From assembly GCF_004339525.1 (NCBI RefSeq), contig NZ_SMGE01000001.1, forward strand, positions 2,604,001 to 2,668,000: DNA of 64,000 bases. The letters run 5' to 3'. Under the pieces are notes generated by a model, which was not told the DNA's origin, searched no databases, and worked only from the letters and a program-made list of their open reading frames with translations. This stretch comes from Flavobacterium sp. 90 (GTDB lineage: Bacteria; Bacteroidota; Bacteroidia; Flavobacteriales; Flavobacteriaceae). A program made the position numbers and the translations under genes. Of this stretch, positions 60,416 through 64,000 are shown piece after piece. The number at the start of each line of letters is the position of its first letter. The stretch's first letter is position 1.

Positions 60416-62698
60416 ATGAAGAAAGGATTTCTGTATATTTTATTTTTATTACTGTTTCAATTTAATTTCGCTCAGAATAAATTGTCCTGGGAAGGCTATT
60501 TTTCGTTTAACGAAATAAAAGATATTTCAGAATCTTCAACAACAGTTTTTGCTGCGTCAGAAAATGCTTTGTTTTCTAAAAATGCAGCGACGAATGTTCT
60601 CAAAACAACCACAACAATCGATGGACTTTCCGGTCAGACTATTTCGGCGGTTTATCATAGCGATGCATTCAAAAAAACGATTGTTGGTTATGAAAACGGA
60701 TTGATGATTGTAGTTAACGAAACTGACGGAAGTATGCTGAAAGTTGTCGATATTATTAATAAACAATTATCGCCAAGCATTAAAAAAATTAATCATTTTA
60801 TGGAACATAATGGTTTGCTTTATGTTTCTTGCGATTTTGGAATTGTGCAATTTAATTTGACGACTTCACAATTTGGTGATACTTATTTTATTGGAGACAA
60901 TGGCGCAGAAACAAGTGTAAAACAAACCACTTTCTTTAATGGATTTATTTACGCAGCAACTTCAACCGGAATTAAAAAAGCAGATAGTACAAATGCAAAT
61001 TTAATTGATTTTAATCAATGGCTTCTTGTGAATTCTGGCGATTGGTCAAGTGTTGAAGCTTTTGACACAGAACTTATCGCAATAAATTCAGCGGGATATA
61101 TTCATCGTTTCAACTCCAATACATTTGTTGGATTTCTGCAGCTTTCACAACCTTCTGCAGATATGAGAGCAAAAAATCATAATTTGCTTATTACAACGCC
61201 AAGTTCGGTTTATGTTTATAACAATCAAATGGTTTTGAATCGCCAAATTTCGAACACACAGGTTTTAGATAATACTTTGAATTTTACTTGTAGTACTGCT
61301 GTTGGTGATATGATTTTTATAGGAACAAAAGAAAAAGGTTTATTTTCTTCGACGCTTGCAGGAGTTTCGGCTTTTGTAGATAATACGCCAACGGGACCAG
61401 TTCGAAATAATATTTTTTCTCTTGATGTTTCTCCAAATGTATTATGGGCTGTTTATGGAGATTATAATATTTCGTATGATCCATATCCTTTAGATACTTA
61501 TGGAATTAGTAGATATAACTCTTCTGGTTGGTTAAATATTCCGTATTCAGAAGTTTATGATGCAAAATCAATAACCCGTATTTTGATTAATCCGAAGAAT
61601 GAAAACCAGGTTTATGCAAGTTCTTTTTTTTCGGGATTAGTAAAGATTGAAAATGATGTGCCTAATTTTTTGTATAATGAAAAAAACAGCGGTCTTGAAA
61701 GTCTTACTTATGCCGGACCAGATTATAAAGATGTTCGTATTAACGGAAATGCTTTTGATAAATCCGGAAATCTTTGGATAACCAATAGCCGAATTAAAAA
61801 TGGTTTAAAGGTTTTTAAAGCTAATGGTCAATGGCAAAGCTATGATACAAGTACAATTTTGGCTAAGCCGGAAGATGTTAGTTATGCAAATGTTGTTATC
61901 GATAAGAATAATACCAAATGGATTTCTACCAATAGAGATGGTGTGATTGCTTTTAATGAAAGTACAAATACATTCAAAAAAATGACTTTGGGAACTGATT
62001 CAGGAAATTTGCCATCAGCAGATGTGAGATCTGTGGCGCTTGATACTAAAAATCAGCTTTGGATAGGAACTACAAATGGTTTGAGAGTTTTGTCTAATGT
62101 TGGTGGTTTTCAATCAGAAAGTCAATTAAAAGCAAATCCTATAATTATAATGGAAGATAATCTGGCTCAGGAACTATTATATGAGCAATTTATTACTTCG
62201 ATTGCTGTAGATGGATCAAATAATAAATGGATTGGTACAGCTGATTCCGGAGTTTTTATGGTTTCGCCAAATGGACAGGAAACAAAATATCATTTCACTA
62301 TAAATAATTCTCCATTGCCAAGTAATGCTATAAATGATATTAAAATTAATAGTGTAAGTGGAGAAGTTTTTATTGCAACAAATAAAGGAATGATTGCTTT
62401 TAAAGGAATTGCAACACAGGCAAATGAAGACTTGAATAATGTATATATTTATCCAAATCCAGTTCGCCCAACGTATTCAGGAACAGTAAAAGTGGCCGGA
62501 TTAATTGATAAAGCAAATGTGAAAATCACAGATATCGAAGGTAATCTTGTTTATGAAATCACCTCGACAGGAGGAACTATAGAATGGGACACAACCGCTT
62601 TTGGAAGATATAAAGTGGCTTCCGGAGTTTATATGGTTTTTATTTCTGCACAAGACGGAAGTGAAACTAAGGTTAAGAAAGTCATGATAATTCGTTAG
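60416..62698 (+). CDS. porZ: PorZ-like type IX secretion protein with C-terminal sorting domain
   Basis: This 760-residue protein has a signal peptide (1-19, ending NFAQ), then two seven-bladed-type propeller regions built of repeated blades (for example NVVIDKNNTKWISTNRDGV and SVALDTKNQLWIGTTNG), and a C-terminal immunoglobulin-like type IX sorting domain (about 680-760; YIYPNPVRPTYSGTVKV to TKVKKVMIIR). This is the plan of PorZ, the cell-surface component that supplies anionic LPS to the attachment complex. The product is expected at the cell surface. Assignment rests on architecture. Confidence 0.9.
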   Translation: MKKGFLYILFLLLFQFNFAQNKLSWEGYFSFNEIKDISESSTTVFAASENALFSKNAATNVLKTTTTIDGLSGQTISAVYHSDAFKKTIVGYENGLMIVVNETDGSMLKVVDIINKQLSPSIKKINHFMEHNGLLYVSCDFGIVQFNLTTSQFGDTYFIGDNGAETSVKQTTFFNGFIYAATSTGIKKADSTNANLIDFNQWLLVNSGDWSSVEAFDTELIAINSAGYIHRFNSNTFVGFLQLSQPSADMRAKNHNLLITTPSSVYVYNNQMVLNRQISNTQVLDNTLNFTCSTAVGDMIFIGTKEKGLFSSTLAGVSAFVDNTPTGPVRNNIFSLDVSPNVLWAVYGDYNISYDPYPLDTYGISRYNSSGWLNIPYSEVYDAKSITRILINPKNENQVYASSFFSGLVKIENDVPNFLYNEKNSGLESLTYAGPDYKDVRINGNAFDKSGNLWITNSRIKNGLKVFKANGQWQSYDTSTILAKPEDVSYANVVIDKNNTKWISTNRDGVIAFNESTNTFKKMTLGTDSGNLPSADVRSVALDTKNQLWIGTTNGLRVLSNVGGFQSESQLKANPIIIMEDNLAQELLYEQFITSIAVDGSNNKWIGTADSGVFMVSPNGQETKYHFTINNSPLPSNAINDIKINSVSGEVFIATNKGMIAFKGIATQANEDLNNVYIYPNPVRPTYSGTVKVAGLIDKANVKITDIEGNLVYEITSTGGTIEWDTTAFGRYKVASGVYMVFISAQDGSETKVKKVMIIR

Positions 62699-62785
62699 TT
62701 TTCAGTCTCAGTTTCCAGTTTTCAAAATGATAATCAGGTTTTAGTTTTTCAAAAAAATCTAAAATCTAAAATCTAAAATCTAAAA
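62699..62785. repeat. CAGTTTTC and ATCTAAA repeats before recO
   Basis: TTTTCAGTCTCAGTTTCCAG is followed by four ATCTAAA-type heptamers ending at the recO start. The first word also occurs at 46360-46410, between batA and batB. Confidence 0.6.
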
Positions 62786-63499
62786 TTGTTAGTCAAAACC
62801 AAAGCAATAGTAATATCGGCATTAAAATTTCAGGAGAAAAGTTTGATTGTAAAATGTTTTACACTTTCAAACGGCTTGAAATCTTATTTTGTGCGCGATG
62901 CTTTTTCAAGTCGGAAAGCAAGTCAGAAGATTGCTTATTTCCAGCCTTTGTCTATTCTTGAGATTGAGGCGGTTCATAAAAACAAAGGCACATTAGAAAA
63001 CTTCAAAGAAATTAAAACCGCAGTTCCGTTTCAGAGTATTCATACTGATTTGATCAAAAGTACAATGGTAATGTTTCTGTCCGAAATGTTGCATTACTCC
63101 ATTCAGGAAGAAGAAAAGAATGAATCGTTATTTATTTTTTTAGAAACAGCTTTAACTTGGCTTGACCATCATGACGAAATTTCTAATTTTCATTTAATTC
63201 TACTTTTAGAAGCTACCAAATATTTAGGCTTCTATCCCGATGTTTCGGAAATTGATCTTCCTTATTTCGAAATGATCGATGGTGTTTTTATACCTTTTCA
63301 TGGTTTTAATGCACTTACAGAACACGAAACCAATGTGTTTAAAAAACTAATTGATTTAAAATTTGACAACGACCAAAAAGTATTTAATGTCACCGAAAGA
63401 CAAATTTTATTGAAGATTCTAATCGATTATTATAGTTTCCATTTAGACGGTTTCAAGAGGCCAAAATCACTAGAGGTTTTGAAAGAAATATTTTCTTAA
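62786..63499 (+). CDS. recO: DNA repair protein RecO (TTG start)
   Basis: This 237-residue protein loads RecA on gaps with RecR. It starts with an OB fold (VKTKAIVISALKFQEKSLIVKCFT) and has a helical C-terminal part; the zinc-finger cysteines of some RecO proteins are absent here. The start is read as TTG at 62786, giving MLVKTKAIVIS, normal for RecO; no ATG exists nearby. The codon directly follows a heptamer repeat, so repeat change could affect its translation. Confidence 0.9.
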   Translation: MLVKTKAIVISALKFQEKSLIVKCFTLSNGLKSYFVRDAFSSRKASQKIAYFQPLSILEIEAVHKNKGTLENFKEIKTAVPFQSIHTDLIKSTMVMFLSEMLHYSIQEEEKNESLFIFLETALTWLDHHDEISNFHLILLLEATKYLGFYPDVSEIDLPYFEMIDGVFIPFHGFNALTEHETNVFKKLIDLKFDNDQKVFNVTERQILLKILIDYYSFHLDGFKRPKSLEVLKEIFS

Positions 63500-63517
63500 A
63501 ACCGATTCCTATTTTTA

Positions 63518-63525
63518 TATATTTG
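63518..63525 (+). promoter_or_regulatory. Putative -7 element after recO
   Basis: TATATTTG fits TAnnTTTG and lies about 104 bp before the ATG of the next gene. The -33 region is unclear. Confidence 0.4.
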
Positions 63526-63628
63526 TGCGCTGAATTTTTAGTAAATGTTAATGTTTTTCTCATTTAATAAGTTAATTCAGCAAACAGCCTACATCCAAAA
63601 ATATTAATTTTTTAAGAAAAAGACTACT

Positions 63629-64000
63629 ATGAAGAAAATTACATTCTCGATTTTTTTGCTTTTATTAGTTTGCGTTTCAGCATTTTCCCAAAGGAAATAT
63701 GATGAAATCGTAAACACAGAAAATTCCGTACAGGATTTAGTACAGAACGGGATTACAGGAATTGTTGTTTTTAAAGAAGGAGGATCCGTAAAAGGTTTGG
63801 ATCCTGAAACTAAAAAAATCGTTTGGACTTTGACCAAAGAGGATTTTGGAGGTAAATCTGCAGCGGATATGGTAGCTGACACAGATCTTACAAAACTTTT
63901 TGCGGACAAAAGTACTTTAACAAACGTTGCCGGAAGCCCTTATGTTGAAGCTTACATCAATAGCAAGTACATTATCATTAATACTGATACTGGAAAAGTG
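63629..64000 (+). CDS. Secreted protein, truncated by window end
   Basis: From the ATG at 63629 the frame is open for 124 codons to the edge. The product has a signal peptide (about 1-21, SAFSQ) and a repeated pattern GGSVKGLDPETKKIVWTLTKEDFG that recalls PQQ-type beta-propeller blades (a short strand ending in IVWTL). It may be a large periplasmic or surface propeller protein. A family is not certain because most of the gene is outside the window. Confidence 0.8.
   Translation, partial: MKKITFSIFLLLLVCVSAFSQRKYDEIVNTENSVQDLVQNGITGIVVFKEGGSVKGLDPETKKIVWTLTKEDFGGKSAADMVADTDLTKLFADKSTLTNVAGSPYVEAYINSKYIIINTDTGKV

Noticed and set aside
63604..63909. A minus-strand frame at the right end
   Set aside because: The plus strand encodes a signal peptide and a propeller-like repeat from ATG 63629; the opposite frame has no recognisable features.
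1..64000. tRNA, rRNA or tmRNA genes
   Set aside because: No cloverleaf-like stretch with a proper T-loop or conserved rRNA word was found on either strand by eye.

Overview
The window looks like a stretch of chromosome from a Flavobacterium-type member of the Bacteroidota. The evidence is low GC, promoters with the TAnnTTTG -7 element typical of the phylum, weak Shine-Dalgarno sequences, an SusC/RagA-style TonB receptor, a PorZ-like type IX secretion protein with its C-terminal sorting domain, a complete Bat aerotolerance operon, and many short dispersed inverted repeats between genes. I saw no integrase, transposase, rRNA, tRNA or CRISPR array.

Layout. Positions 1-3003 hold a truncated YqhD-type alcohol dehydrogenase, an exported DJ-1/PfpI protein and a divergent LysR regulator. 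Positions 3072-4060 hold a tandem duplication of a small PKD-fold lipoprotein, each copy followed by a long cUUCGg-capped hairpin. Positions 4091-12553 carry the most striking locus: an NrtR-type Nudix regulator, two 21-bp operators spaced 52 bp apart, and a nine-gene run. These nine genes encode a short PRPP-synthetase homologue, a PARG-type glycohydrolase, a NADAR/YbiA protein, a small uncharacterised protein, a macrodomain-ADP-ribosylglycohydrolase fusion, a second macrodomain, the RNA 2'-phosphotransferase KptA, a second ADP-ribosylglycohydrolase and nicotinamide phosphoribosyltransferase NadV. The run ends at a clear terminator. Together they look like a unit that removes ADP-ribose from proteins, nucleic acids and metabolites and rebuilds NAD from the released nicotinamide, and possibly from the released ADP-ribose.

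Positions 12800-18300 are housekeeping genes (nadD, DoxX, gmk, yicC, an ArsC-like protein, DinB-like, RlpA). Positions 18400-25300 hold a large TonB receptor, pgi, a lipocalin-like protein and a divergent SDR/AraC pair. Positions 25389-26084 are a GNAT acetyltransferase preceded by a 51-residue gene, possibly a toxin-antitoxin pair. Positions 26184-33382 contain an M23 peptidase and aromatic amino acid catabolism (tryptophan 2,3-dioxygenase, 4-hydroxyphenylpyruvate dioxygenase, homogentisate dioxygenase), plus a candidate small RNA near 30590-30700.

Positions 33882-41667 hold an outer-membrane patatin, uvrC, an aspartoacylase-like protein, a 5-formyl-THF cyclo-ligase and a VWA lipoprotein. 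Positions 41751-51185 are the moxR-DUF58-Bat operon, read on the minus strand. Positions 51409-64000 hold an aldo/keto reductase, an SDR, an AlbA/Schlafen-type protein, a nucleotidyltransferase-like pair, a DUF3298 lipoprotein, cystathionine gamma-synthase, an outer-membrane protein, gdhA, porZ, recO and the start of a secreted protein.

All calls come from reading translations and motifs by eye. No database search was run.
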